Positions 22,219 to 32,973 of a stretch of 64,000 nucleotides of DNA are shown one piece after another. The DNA lies in assembly GCA_028753945.1 (NCBI GenBank), contig JAPNXP010000009.1, forward strand, positions 3,162,001 to 3,226,000, given 5' to 3'. The first letter of the stretch is position 1, and every line of letters begins with the position of its first letter. The notes under the pieces are model-generated. The model searched no databases and was not told the DNA's origin. It saw only the letters and a program-made list of their open reading frames with translations. The position numbers and the translations under genes are program-made. Source of the DNA: Hexactinellida sp. DTS-2022. Taxonomy: Eukaryota; Porifera; Hexactinellida.

Positions 22219-23440
22219 TATATACTGTATAATACAGAATTACAAACGAAACAAGGGATTGGTTTGAGATAATCAAATACATACACAATAAGTGTGTCAA
22301 GTTACAATGGCACATGTATATCCATGGTGTGTGTCAAGTTACGATGCGTGTCAAGTTACGATGAAACATGGCTATAACTTTGAATGTTTACATTGTAAAG
22401 TTTAGATCAAGGATCATTCCCTAATTAGATATGTATTTTTTCTTTTATAACTTTGTTTCAAACAATTTGGAGCAAATCTGTGATCCCTACACTCAACAAA
22501 CTTTTCAGTTAATAATTTTCCTTCATCACATTGGGTGTTCCTTCTACTTTTCCAATTTTGATACTCATACCAGGTTTTCATCTATACCCCCCCTGAAATT
22601 ATTTTTTGAGAAAAAAGACCTTCCTGAGATTTTTTCTGACCCCCCTCTCTTGGGGGGGGGTTAATTAACTATAGCGAAATGTAAATTACCCCCCCCCCCT
22701 GACTTCAATTGGACTTAGTTACCCCCCCCTGAGGTAAAAGTCTAGATCCATCACTGATCAGACAGCCGTGCATCTATAATTATATTTTGTGCAAAATGCT
22801 CGCAATAACCAACTTCCTATTCGACCATAATACATTTTGTGACCCTAACTCATACCGTTTTCAAAATGACCATATATGGGCATAGTAATGTGCCAATTTT
22901 TGATGATGTAGAATTTTTATATCTTCTAAACTATAAACTCTAGATCTTAGCAGTAAATTACCTTGCACATCCACATACTATTACAAACTCATTAAAAGAA
23001 CAATTGAAACCATTATCCTATTGATAGCTATCCTATAAATTTACATGATTATATTAAAATAGTGGTAAAAAGTAAAAATAACTTCCCGGGAGGTGCATGG
23101 GCCACAAAATTGGTCCCAATTGGTTGAAACCAAGTGTAAACTAAATATTACATTTGTTGTAAGGTAAGGATCCTTGATCCAGCCTCTACAATTCAAACTT
23201 TCAAAATCCCAGCCCTTTGAAGTCAGACTTTGACTACCAAGCCACAAAATTCGTCAAAATTAACAAAAATGGAAGTCGAAGTCTAACTTCAAAGGTCTGT
23301 AAATTTGAAGGTTTCCAATGTAAAGGTTAGATGAAGGATCATTACTTGTGCAATCCAAAAACACTCTTGTCTCAATTTCCATCTTGACTACAGACGGGCC
23401 TCAAGATTAGAATGGCTGTATTTGGTCTATATTGTATATT
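22219..23440. other. Intergenic, mostly unassigned
   Basis: Homopolymeric C/G runs at 22580-22740 are followed by GTCTAGATCCATCACTG (22739-22755), which resembles a hAT right terminus; no left end was paired. GTGTCAAGTTACGATG repeats at 22280-22360 echo sequence at 8790-8820. A diffuse inverted pair of AAGTCAGACTTTGAC-type motifs occurs at 23220-23300. No genes. Confidence 0.4.
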
Positions 23441-23449
23441 AAATCACAA

Positions 23450-23640
23450 TGTTTTTGTGTTTGTTTGTTTGTTTGTTTGTTTGTTCAGAATTGATTGAAG
23501 AACTGGTAAAAGCTACAGAGTTGAAATTTTGCAGGGGTACTGGGGATACTGTATGTACAAACAAATTTAATATCTACAAAAAATATTCATAAAGTTCCAT
23601 CACAAAAGGTGTCGAAACCTTGAGCCAATTAAATTATAGG
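23450..23640 (+). repeat. Helitron-like 5' fragment
   Basis: A (GTTT)n run followed by GTTCAGAATTGATTGAAGAA, then a GAAATTTTGCAGGGGTACTG-type segment, matches the start of the repeats at 25166 and 25741. This arrangement resembles the 5' end of non-autonomous Helitron-type elements known in invertebrates. Confidence 0.4.
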
Positions 23641-23752
23641 GTTGTTCCAGTTTCGATTAGCAACTAGATTCAATTAGTATATTTGAATGCTTTAGTGTCT
23701 GTCAAATGTTAAGTGTGCATTATAGAACACTGAGACAGTGATCTAATTAGTC

Positions 23753-23947
23753 CAGGCCTTCATCTAGCCCTAAGAGATCCGCGCACCCTAGGAAATCTTT
23801 ATTTTACAATCGCACCCAAATAGACCAAAAAACACACCAAATTTAGTATTAAAAACACTCTGGGTGCGCATTGCGCACCCAATTAATTCCAATTTCACTC
23901 ACCCTTCCAGCATTTTGCTTCAAATCGCGCACCCAGATGAAGGCCTG
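23753..23947. mobile_element. hAT MITE, TSD AATTAGTC
   Basis: The termini CAGGCCTTCATCTAG and AGATGAAGGCCTG are inverted copies. AATTAGTC is duplicated perfectly (23745-23752, 23948-23955). GCGCACCC motifs repeat inside. Confidence 0.88.
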
Positions 23948-24129
23948 AATTAGTCGAGATGAAATTCAGGCATCTAATCGGTTATTTGTGTTCTGTCTGT
24001 CTAGCCATGCATTTCTAACATTACATTGTGTTATTTGATATCGAATTATTATTAATCAATACAATAACTTCTCCACATCCCAAAGTTTGGGGTCCACTGA
24101 TACAGTTGTTAGTGATATTTAATTTTAGA

Positions 24130-24282
24130 ATTTACTTATCCACCGATCTTCGGCGTTTCTATTAAATAACCTCGCTACTTTCTACCGATGGTGTTTTATA
24201 TAAACATAAAAAAACAATCGGTAGAAAGTTGCGAGGTTTTTTAATACAAACACCGATGATCGGTGGATAAGTAAACTCTTAA
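24130..24282. mobile_element. Hairpin MITE with TTTACTTATCCACCGATC ends
   Basis: About 60 bp from TTTACTTATCCACCGATC to ACTTTCTACCGAT are repeated inverted after a short loop near 24200, giving a nearly complete hairpin of about 150 bp. Confidence 0.75.
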
Positions 24283-25165
24283 TTTTATATTTGGAGTTGG
24301 TATATTACTATACACGGACAAGCTTTAAAATATCTATAAAATTATCTGTTCAAATTAGCATAAATATCCAAATTGTTCACTCTGTCCTTATATAGCTAGG
24401 ATCCAAGGATATATATAGACAGCCTGGGGCCACTCATCAAGAACGACATTTAATCTGAAAAGAACATGCTTGAAATATAGGCGAGGGCCGCAGCCCCGAA
24501 TACAAGTTGTATGGACGCGCGTAGAGCAGACGAGAAGCTTGTACTAATAAATATTATTGGTTGGAGCACCATACTTGTTTCAATAATCCAATAAAACTTG
24601 TGCATATTTGGAATAATCCAAAATAATTAGCATATTTGGTATAATCCAATAAAACTTGAGTATATTCAAATTAGTAGAGTTGAGTTTTGTCGAGTTATTT
24701 GGAATTTTCAAAAAAATTATTATTTTTGGAATTTTCCCATTAGTATATCATACATTCACAGTTTAGTGTTTACAAATGGTCATTTATCATGGTTTGATCA
24801 ATAATCTAAAGCTATAAAAATGTGATTTCCATCACAAGTTCCTATTTTTGTCACAATCATCTTTCACTTTGTATAAACAGAAACATACGAGAGCATTTCT
24901 CTATTAATTATTTAGTCTTATTGGATATATACTTCATTTATGTGATAAATTACTGAAAATATACTTCAAATTAATATATTACACTCCTTCGCTATCAATA
25001 TCGGTACGTAGAGGGCATTGATTGTGATTGCCGGGGAAAACTATTGGGGTGGGGAACATTGATGGTGATTGTGTGGGAGAACTACTGGGAGAGGAACTTT
25101 AGAGGGAGAGATTGAATGCGATGATCTAGGAAAGTATGACGATGAAGAGAAGGAATCACTGCAAA

Positions 25166-25740
25166 TCTATCTATCTATATATAAAAAGAGGAATTGTTGT
25201 TTGTTTGTGTGTTTGTTTGTGTGTTTGTCCAGAATTAATTGGAAAGACTACGAGTCCCAGAAAGCTGAAAATTTGTATAGAGGGGTAATTTTGTACTGCG
25301 ACAACGATCTATTGGTTTTTGAAGAGAAATATTCACATTTGAAGGTGTCAAAATTTGTTAGCCAATTAAATTCGAGGGTTTGTTAGTATGGATTAGCAGA
25401 TTTCATCAATTAGTATAAATAGATTGTGCATAATAGAAATATATTCTGAGGCTCCAATTTGATTGATTGAAAATAAATTCATTTAACCAATCAATCATTA
25501 GTCTATTCTGTTGCCTGTTTTTCTTTTAGTATTATTTTGATTCGAGCTTTCTTATCGTGCAACTGAAATTTATTGAGCTACTAAAACTCATTATTAATGT
25601 GATTGCTTTTGGGGAGGGAAAGGCCGCGAAGCGGCCGTTAATTGTATCGCGTAGTGCCTAACACGAACAAACAAAAGTCGCGAAGCGACTTTTGTGAGAG
25701 AGTGATCCGTCGCGAAGCGACCGAGACCGAAGGGCTCGTA
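25166..25740 (+). mobile_element. Non-autonomous Helitron-like element (putative)
   Basis: The left end TCTATATATAAAAAGAGGAA is followed by a GTTTGTGT run and GTCCAGAATTAATTGGAAAG. The right end has small GC hairpins (GCCGCGAAGCGGC, AAGTCGCGAAGCGACTT, GTCGCGAAGCGAC) and stops near GAAGGGCTCGT. A second start of the same family follows immediately at 25741. An inverted copy of the 3' end at 56985-57060 shares sequence only as far as GGGCTCGT, which defines the boundary. No inverted termini or duplication are seen, which suits rolling-circle elements. No Rep/helicase is encoded. Confidence 0.45.
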
Positions 25741-26060
25741 TATTAAAAGAGGAATTGTTGTGTGTGTGTTTGTGTGTTTGTCCAGAATTGATTGGAAAGA
25801 CTACGAGTCCTTTGTACTGCGACAACGATCTATTGGTTTTAAACGAAATAATGGGATTATGACGTCAGAAACGCACATATTTGGGAATAACTCTTTCAGT
25901 TATTATTCGATTCGCCCACAATTTTAGATGGTAACACAACATACAATGAGACACACGTATACCGATTTATGGGATTGTGACGTCACGTCAGGAACTAATT
26001 TGGATACAGCTCTTACACTTTTGGTTCAACCGACAAAAATTTTTGTCACATTATAAAACA
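25741..26060 (+). mobile_element. Second Helitron-like copy, 5' part
   Basis: TATTAAAAGAGGAATTGTTG and GTTTGTCCAGAATTGATTGG repeat the 25166 start. GACAACGATCTATTGGTTTT is also shared. Sequence beyond about 25850 is unique here. Confidence 0.4.
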
Positions 26061-26379
26061 GAATGTATTGCATGTCTCTAGATATTTTTAGAATTTTCTC
26101 ATTTATTCTGAGCCAGGCAATAACAAAAATGTAACCTCCAATTGCTGCGTCATTGCACATATTGAGGTTTGACGATTTAATCTTCACCTACATTAATTCC
26201 GAAATTGCAGATTTGAATAATACAGTTTGGCTTCTATCAGTATATTTTCAGTGGTGAAATTTGATGTATTTTAGCTTACGTCAATCGAATAATTATAGCA
26301 TTATTCTTATATTAGTATATTTATAATTAGAATGAGCCTTGATAAGCTTAATTATGTGTTAAAATTATTTGATCAAAAA

Positions 26380-27060
26380 TCGTAACCCCAGGTGCAAATT
26401 TGACGGTAACACCGATTCTTCATGCCAAATTTCAGCCTAACAACTATAAAGCTCTGGCCAGGGCACCGTCTACGTAGAAAAAAAAAAATCCAAAATTGCA
26501 GCCTGTGCCGACGCATGTTCTTTTGGTGGCACTATATTTTGTTGGTGGTTTATTGATAGTGCCTCCAAAGGAACATGCTGTCGGCGCAGGCTGCAATTTT
26601 GGATTTTTTTTCGCCAAGTCATCAGCAACCACGGTGTGAAGAACCATTTGTTAACTGGTCGGAGTCACAAGGAACGATTGTTCAATTTGAAGTTTGTTTC
26701 TATCGTAAACCATCTTGAGTTTAATGCCATTCATTCATTATGTATTGATAATAAATTATATTATTAGTTATATATTTTAGCAATGTTATCCACGGTGATT
26801 TGAGTTTAGTCAACAAATTCCTTATATTATTATATTTTATTTAATCCATTGTATAGTAATACTACAATTAAATAGAACCCAGCTGGAATTTATAAGTTGA
26901 ATCAATATATTTATCGCAAGTTGAAACAATAGAGTTAAGATTTAACAAGTGAATTCAATATAATTATTACAAGTTGAAACAATGGAATTAGATTCAACAG
27001 TTTACTGAAATTGAGGTGTGAGTAACCAATAATTTTTCCAATAATTTTGTGACCACACAA
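26380..27060 (-). repeat. R1 dispersed repeat, minus-oriented copy
   Basis: Read on the minus strand, this contains in order the segments found at 31577-33134 plus 47188-47345. These include TTGTTTCAACTTG motifs, AAGGAATTTGTTGACT, ATGAATGGCATTAAACTCAA and the hairpin at 26489-26603. No protein is recognised. It is the uninterrupted reference that shows where the P-like element landed. Confidence 0.65.
26489..26603. repeat. R1 hairpin, ~50-bp arms
   Basis: TCCAAAATTGCAGCCTGTGC through CCTTTGGTGGCACTAT is mirrored by ATAGTGCCTCCAAAGGAACA through GCAGGCTGCAATTTTGGA. The mismatches between arms are few, so a long stem-loop could form. Confidence 0.85.
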
Positions 27061-27414
27061 ATTTTCGGGGAGACATTTAAGCGGCGACATCTATAGGAGC
27101 GGCATAATGGTATTTGTAAACACAACTGCTACAGGTGTTGCATAGGTGCTGCTGCAACCTCCAAACTGTTCGGTACCATTATAATGTATCGTATTTGTTA
27201 CCATTAGATTATTTAGCAAGCAACTCTTGCTAAGCTTCAAAAAAGAATATGAAATTTTAATAGTATGTATGTATTTTTTGTATTTCCCTTCGTTGGGTAA
27301 CTTAAACATAGAGTGAAAGCGCGTATAAAGTATATAGGATTCATGTCTGTTTATATTAAATATAGTGATGTCACTATGCCGCACCAATAAATGTTGGCGT
27401 GCTACGGGCCTGTA
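27061..27414. other. Spacer between inverted R1 halves
   Basis: This segment separates a minus-oriented R1 piece from a plus-oriented one. An open minus-strand frame of about 98 codons (27387-27091) has no recognised domain and I do not call it a gene. Confidence 0.4.
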
Positions 27415-28340
27415 ATTCTATTGTTTCAACTCGTTATTATTATATTGATTCAACTTGTGAGATCGAGTAGGCTTCTATTTTCCAATTGAAAAAAAAGATT
27501 ATATATTTCATAACAACGACAGATTATGTGATTATATTTACTTCTGCGAGAATATTATTGCACTGAAATATACTGACGTAATTAATTATAATTAATTCAG
27601 TCAGTATATGGCTTATATAGATGCTTCCAATTTGTTTATTTGGGGTTATCGAGTGTGCGGAATTGAAATTTGATAGCCAAATTAATTAATTAATTATTTA
27701 TGACAAAATAATTAAACTTAATAAATATAAGTTGACATTGAAATTGGTGTTAAATTATATATAATATTAATCATTATTTATACTAATTAATTAAATATCA
27801 TAAATCTCAGAGATCATGGAAGATAGAAACAAACTTTCAATTTATCAATTGGTCCTTATGGTACGTAACACCTATACAAGTGGGTGTTGACACCTTGAGG
27901 TGATGATGACATCGTTAAAAAAATGTCTTTACAATTTTGTGAATTCTATATTTAAAATGGGTTGGTTGATGTTGGGTGATGACCCAACACTCACATAAAA
28001 AATGCTGAGTCATCAGCTAATATATTCTACTCAAACTTGAATATCTCTAAAATGAAGTGAACTAAATAGAAACTTCCACCACTCTAAGGGTCGATGCCTT
28101 CTGAAACACATTTTTTGAAATAATTTAACACCTTCATAGCGATGATGACATGGCGAAAAAAAATTCAAAATTGCAGCATGTGCTGACAGCTTGTTCCTTT
28201 GGAGGCACTATCAATAAACTACCACCAAAATATAGTGCCACCAAAGGAACATGCGTCGGCACAGGCTGCAATTTTGGATTTTTTATTTTCCATTGAATTC
28301 ACCATAAAATTCTGCGTCCGATGGGTTTATAAATACTTTC
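27415..28340 (+). repeat. R1 dispersed repeat, plus-oriented copy with hairpin at 28164-28278
   Basis: ATTGTTTCAACTCGTTATTA, GGGGTTATCGAGTGTGCGGA and ATGGAAGATAGAAACAAAC match 47850-47895, 50900-51140 and 33060. A second R1 hairpin spans 28164-28278 after the shared context GATGATGACATGGCGAAAA. Confidence 0.55.
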
Positions 28341-28752
28341 AGGGTTAATGTACAAGCTCAATTGTTAACCACCACTTAAACCTGAACTCAATGGACTTTG
28401 ATTTTTCACGGATCTATCACCTTAGGCTTAGGGTAATACTAAATACAGTCAACATCCGGTAACTCGAACCCTCAGGGGAATGAAAATCCGTTCGAGATAA
28501 CGAATGTTCGAGTTAATTAACGGGCATTCGTGTTACCGGATGTTGACCAGGCTTGTCAAAAGGTCCCGCATTGTCAGGTCAGGTCTTACATACAATATTT
28601 ACGGTCAGGTCTTGGTGGAAAAAAATTCATACAGGTCAGGTCAGGTCAGGTCTTTCACATTCTCAGGTCATTTTCAGGTCATTTTCAGGTCATTTTCAGG
28701 TCAATTTCAGGTCATTTTCAGGTCATTTCAGGTCATTTCAGGTCAATTTCAG

Positions 28753-29066
28753 CAGGGCTTTCATGAGTCACCGACATAGGCGTCGTAAATGCAAAGGTCA
28801 ATCCTTCGGCCCGCCCGGAAATTCCGGGTAATGTCCGGGTAAACTCCGGGTAAACTCGGAGTTTAGTGTTAGTAGCATAGGGACAATCCCTTCGGCCCGC
28901 CCGGACATTTCCGGGCACCCGGGCGGTTTACGACGCCTATGGTCACCGAGTCAACTGACTCGCGTCACCGAGAAATCTGACTCGTGACAAAATTCAGTGA
29001 CTCGAGTCTGAATCGATGACTCGTGGTGACTCGCGAGTCATCGAGTCAATCAAATGAAAAGCCCTG
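28753..29066. mobile_element. hAT MITE rich in GACTCG, TSD AATTTCAG
   Basis: It starts CAGGGCTTTCATGAGTCACC and ends AAATGAAAAGCCCTG. AATTTCAG is duplicated perfectly (28745-28752, 29067-29074). GAGTCA / TGACTCG motifs repeat inside. Confidence 0.88.
28775..28941. mobile_element. Innermost hAT MITE, TSD GTCACCGA
   Basis: Ends CATAGGCGTCGTAAA and TTTACGACGCCTATG flank GC-rich GGCCCGCCCGG motifs. GTCACCGA is duplicated perfectly (28767-28774, 28942-28949). It is the same family as 20772-20926. Confidence 0.9.
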
Positions 29067-29364
29067 AATTTCAGGTCATTTTCAGGGCAATTTCAGGTCA
29101 ATTCAGGTAAAAAAAGTTCAGGTCAGGTCAAAATCATGCAAGATTAGGTTCAGGTCAGGTCAGGTCAGGTCAAGGCATTCAGAAAATAGGTTCAGGTCAC
29201 TCAAAGGTCAGGTCAGGTCAGGTCATGACCTGACCTTTTGACAATCCTGATGTTGACTAAGGGGAAATGAAAATTCGTTCGAGATAACGAATGTTCGAGT
29301 AATGGGCATTCGAGTTACCGGATGTTGACTGTAATAGTACACTTATAATCTAGCTTTCGTAAAT

Positions 29365-29754
29365 ATGGCAGATCGTGTCACTCAGCTTCAACAAGCTATT
29401 CATTTGCTCGCGGATCATTTCTACAATAGCATAGGAATACTACAACAAGTTGCTGAATCTGTTTCATTACATATGAAATCTGATGAAAATGATATCAGTC
29501 AATTGCCCAATAAATATTCTCGATTTGTATCTAGAACATCATACGATATATATACAATTATAGATTCTCTTCCTACTTATGAATTATCACAAGAAAACCA
29601 TAAATCTAGATTGGATTTGGCAATTAAGAATAATCATATGGCGGCCGAGGAACTTAAAGGTATTATTTTTACGGCAAAGCTTTCTCTTCTTAATATTCGT
29701 CATGCACAAACTATAATTTCTAATCTCCAGTTGAAAATGTTGAAAGAAATATGA
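29365..29754 (+). CDS. MED21: Mediator of RNA polymerase II transcription subunit 21
   Basis: The 129-residue protein starts MADRVTQLQQAIHLLADHFY, which matches the conserved N-terminus of animal MED21 almost residue for residue. Further on it keeps SRTSYDIYTIIDSLP and LSQENHKSRLDL, the family's second conserved block. The C-terminal half is a predicted coiled coil, as expected for the partner of MED7 in the Mediator middle module in the nucleus. Human MED21 is 144 residues, so this one is slightly short, mainly in the variable middle. The frame is uninterrupted and appears to be a single exon; the ATG at 29365 is chosen because homology begins exactly there. It is a rare intact host gene in this window. 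The nested MITE stack ends at 29331, so promoter or 5' UTR lies within or next to transposon DNA. Confidence 0.93.
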   Translation: MADRVTQLQQAIHLLADHFYNSIGILQQVAESVSLHMKSDENDISQLPNKYSRFVSRTSYDIYTIIDSLPTYELSQENHKSRLDLAIKNNHMAAEELKGIIFTAKLSLLNIRHAQTIISNLQLKMLKEI

Positions 29755-29951
29755 TTAGCAAATCAATATTTTTATCAAATTTGTTTTCTGTTTGGAAGTG
29801 AGCAATTAATGTATGTATGTTCTTGTACAGGTGGTATATGTACAAGAAATTCACTATATTCATACTTCAATATATGCTCAAATGCAATCTCATGATAAAT
29901 TGGAGTTGATGCAATAGTTATTTGTAGTGTTGTTTAATTTAACGTCATATT

Positions 29952-29957
29952 AATAAA
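29952..29957 (+). terminator. Polyadenylation signal AATAAA for MED21
   Basis: This is the first canonical AATAAA downstream of the MED21 stop, about 200 bp after it. Confidence 0.5.
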
Positions 29958-30322
29958 CCGATGTCTTTTGTAGTAGTCAAAATACATTTAGGAAAGCATA
30001 AATTATGCTTATGATCCGACATCTTGTATTAATTATACTTGATTTTATTCATTCGGCCATGCATTAATTTGGGTAATCTAAGATTGTTTTACCTTAACAA
30101 AGCCAATAATATCTTTTGCTACATAAATTATTTTGTTTAGAGTAAACCAGATTGATTTGAGTAGTATTTCTCTCCATACTCAGTGCCATAATGAATTTAA
30201 TGCAATTCTACTCATTGATATTAATCTTAACCCACACTCAGTTTCAGTTTTACTGTGCCGACTATTATCGTATAGTGGCCCAGTATTGAAATCACTGCCT
30301 TTATTATTATTACTGTGCCGAT

Positions 30323-31577
30323 TAGGGTTTGGAATTATCCGTAATTCGCAAATATCCGGATACCGGATACTCTTTCATTTAGCTATCCGGATATCCGTTT
30401 ATTAGCATTGCACGTTGTAATATTTAGCACAGTTGGTTATTTGTCTCAATATATATAAATAATTCCGTGAACATGATGTTTATGATAAGGCATCTAAATA
30501 ATACTGTATGTAGAAATGGAATATATTAAGAACTAAATCAATGTACTCTAAGTCTCTAACTAACAATCTAATTCTTTAGCTTCCTAAAGTAACTTTTCAG
30601 AAAACATATGCTATCTAAGGTATCATCACCCAGCCTAGATCTTATTTTGGTTATAAACAAGCCAACAGTGCAAAGGGTTCTCTCAGATTCGACGCTTGTT
30701 GGAGGTATCGATTCTAGAGCTTCTAAGAGTAATGTGAAATGTTTTGACTTTGTGCCAGTCTTTAAAAAAGGTCTTTATCATTCTTTATAATATGATGTAG
30801 ATTTGTTTGGATCGGAATATTAAATCTAGCTGTTGTCGATCGATAAATAGCATTTTCCAGTTCACCTAGAATGATTTCAGTTACTTGCATGCGATTTGAT
30901 TATGTTATTTCGCCAATTTCAAAGGAAGTCTCTTGTTCAACCTGGATTTCATCTGAACTTTCTCCATTATTAAATGTTTCACAATCAACAAGCACTGCTA
31001 GGAAATAATCTCACTAGTAATCTTTATCTGTTTTCTTACTTACTGTTTCTATATTCTCGTTGAAACTAACTTGGTGCATAAAACGGCAATGATTTCGCAT
31101 TGCACTGGTACATCCTCCTTTACAACAAATTGAGGCATTGCAAATGTTGCATTTCGCTAGATCGCCCTCTCGCAGAAAATGATCCCAAACTTCTGATTTC
31201 TTCCCCATGTTAATCACATTAACTATTTCGGAAAATTATAACTATTAATTAGCTACTCCAATATACACCAATAGAAACATCTATGCATATGTCGAAAGTG
31301 TTTACTGTTTAATAAAAAACAATTATTATCTGACGATTGAAGCAATTCAATGACAGTGCAAGTAGATTAATTAATCGTATCAAAATATTATTGGATTAAT
31401 GATTACCACATGATTCCATTGAAAATATTTAATTTGAAACTCAAGAGTAAAATACATATAAGCTTCTTAATTAAATCATGCGGATATCCGACTAATCATT
31501 ATCTGGGTATCGGATAATTGTGATCGCTTTAACATCCGGATAATATCCGGTTATTACTATCCGGATTCCAAACTCTA
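30323..31577. mobile_element. hAT element, deletion derivative, TSD GTGCCGAT
   Basis: Ends TAGGGTTTGGAAT and ATTCCAAACTCTA are inverted copies, with CCGGATATCCG motifs inside both. GTGCCGAT is duplicated perfectly (30315-30322, 31578-31585). It keeps only the BED finger of a transposase. Confidence 0.85.
31014..31208 (-). CDS. BED-type zinc finger, remnant of a hAT transposase
   Basis: The 64-codon frame reads MGKKSEVWDHFLREGDLAKC, then CNICNASICCKGGCTSAMRN and H...H. It has the Cys-x2-Cys and paired His of a BED DNA-binding finger at the N-terminus of hAT transposases and ZBED proteins. It ends at KKTDKDY without RNase H fold or dimerisation region, so it could at most bind transposon ends. 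The start at 31208 is the Met directly before the domain. Expression is unknown; a spliced exon of a longer lost protein is equally possible. Confidence 0.6.
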   Translation of the reverse strand: MGKKSEVWDHFLREGDLAKCNICNASICCKGGCTSAMRNHCRFMHQVSFNENIETVSKKTDKDY

Positions 31578-32069
31578 GTGCCGATTATAATATGTATAGT
31601 GGCCCAGGTCTAAAATTACTACCTTTAATATATTTGTTTTCTCCGTTGACGGTGCCCTGGCCTCACCTTTATAAATCAAGAGCTGAAACTTGCCATGTAG
31701 ATGCGGAATGACCGTCTAATTTGCACCTCGGGTTACGATTTTCGATTAACAAATTTTGGACACATTTTTGAGACCTTTCCAAATTTGTCTAGTTCAGAAC
31801 TCAAAAAATGTTATTAAAACCCCAAATTTTTATTTCACCATTGGATTCATCATAAAATTTTTAATAAAAGTTTTAATTCATGCCATAAATGGGCTTTGAA
31901 ATTTCTTTGTTTACTCACACTTCTGTTTCAGTAAACTGTTAAATCTAATTCTATTGTTTCAACTTGTAATAAATATATTGCTTTAACTTGTTAAATCTAC
32001 TCTTTTGTTTCAACTTGTGATAATTATATTAACTTATGAATTTGAGCTCGCTTCTATTTAATTGTACTA

Positions 32070-32253
32070 CAGGTAAACCTCCCAAAGCGGCACCCATCGG
32101 GAGAATGATTTTGTGCCGCTACTCGGAGGTTGCCGCTTTGGGAGGTTGCTCGTAAGGTAAAACTCCCAAAGCGGCACCCATCGGGAGAATTATTTTGTGC
32201 CGCTTCTCGGAGGTTGCCGCTACTCGGAGGTTCCGCTTTGGGAGGTTTACCTG
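32070..32253. mobile_element. MITE with CAGGTAAACCTCCCAAAGCGG ends
   Basis: CAGGTAAACCTCCCAAAGCG is inverted at the right end. TA precedes the left end, but TT follows the right one. The interior is an approximately tandem duplication containing CCCATCGGGAGAAT twice, so it may be an internally duplicated pogo-like MITE. Confidence 0.7.
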
Positions 32254-32289
32254 TTTAAATTAATAAGGAATTTGCTGACTTAACTCAAC

Positions 32290-32973
32290 CGTGACCTACG
32301 TTATATAAGGCCTATGCACCAACTTTGCTGAAACTGGACCATTGATTAAAGGAAGGCTATTGATAAATAGGTTATTTATCGTTATCTAATTAACTAGTAG
32401 TGATTTTTGAGAAAATAAGATAATTAGCACTTAATTCCTTATGAGGTAATACACTCATTATCTCAAATATTATTGTAGTTAGGCATATATAATGTATTAT
32501 CAATGAATAGGAAGTTACCTATTGCGGATAGATCAGTACTAGCCGGGTTTACATAAATAGATAGTTTTTGAGTTATGGCTCATTTTAAGAAATATGCATT
32601 TCCCTGACAACCGAGGAATGTGTCAACATTCCATTTATAATTCGATATTTTTCATTCAACTAGATATGGGCATCATCATGTTCCAATTTTGAACATTTAT
32701 AACGCGTCTAACTATGTTTAAAGCAGGCTATAAAAACACGATAATACCCACCAAAAATAGCGATTACGTAATCAAATGATGACATAGCTCAATTCTAAAG
32801 GATGCTATGTATACCTTGACACCATTTTCCTATATAGTTATAGAACATTTATGAGGTATATCACTACTAGTTAATTAGATAACGATAAATCACCTATTTG
32901 TCAATGGCCTTACTTTAATCCATGGTTCAGTTTCACAAACTTGGTGCATAGGCCTTATATAACGTAGGTCACG
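32290..32973. mobile_element. Foldback element of the CGTGACC family, TSD ACTCAAC
   Basis: The termini CGTGACCTACGTTATATAAG are inverted at the right end. ACTCAAC is duplicated perfectly (32283-32289, 32974-32980). Long inverted arms resemble 2414-3244, including GCGTCTAACTATGTT and CCAATTTTGAACATTTATAA. Confidence 0.85.

Larger units (their letters stand above)
28548..29249. mobile_element. hAT-type element rich in CAGGTCATTTT, TSD ATGTTGAC
   Basis: Ends CAGGCTTGTCAAAAGGTC and GACCTTTTGACAATCCTG are inverted copies. The duplication ATGTTGAC is perfect (28540-28547, 29250-29257). Arrays of CAGGTCA and CAGGTCATTTT fill both flanks and create spurious open frames. Confidence 0.88.
28446..29331. 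mobile_element. pogo/Tigger-like MITE, outermost of a four-level nest
   Basis: The termini CAGTCAACATCCGGTAACTC and its inverted copy lie between TA dinucleotides (28444-28445, 29332-29333). TTCGAGATAACGAATGTTCG recurs in both halves. Without the nested insertion and one copy of its duplication it would be about 176 bp. It ends 33 bp before the MED21 start codon. Confidence 0.85.

Noticed and set aside
28504-28831. Three overlapping plus-strand ORFs of 78-92 codons
   Set aside because: Open frames arise from the CAGGTCATTTT tandem repeats and cross four nested transposon boundaries.
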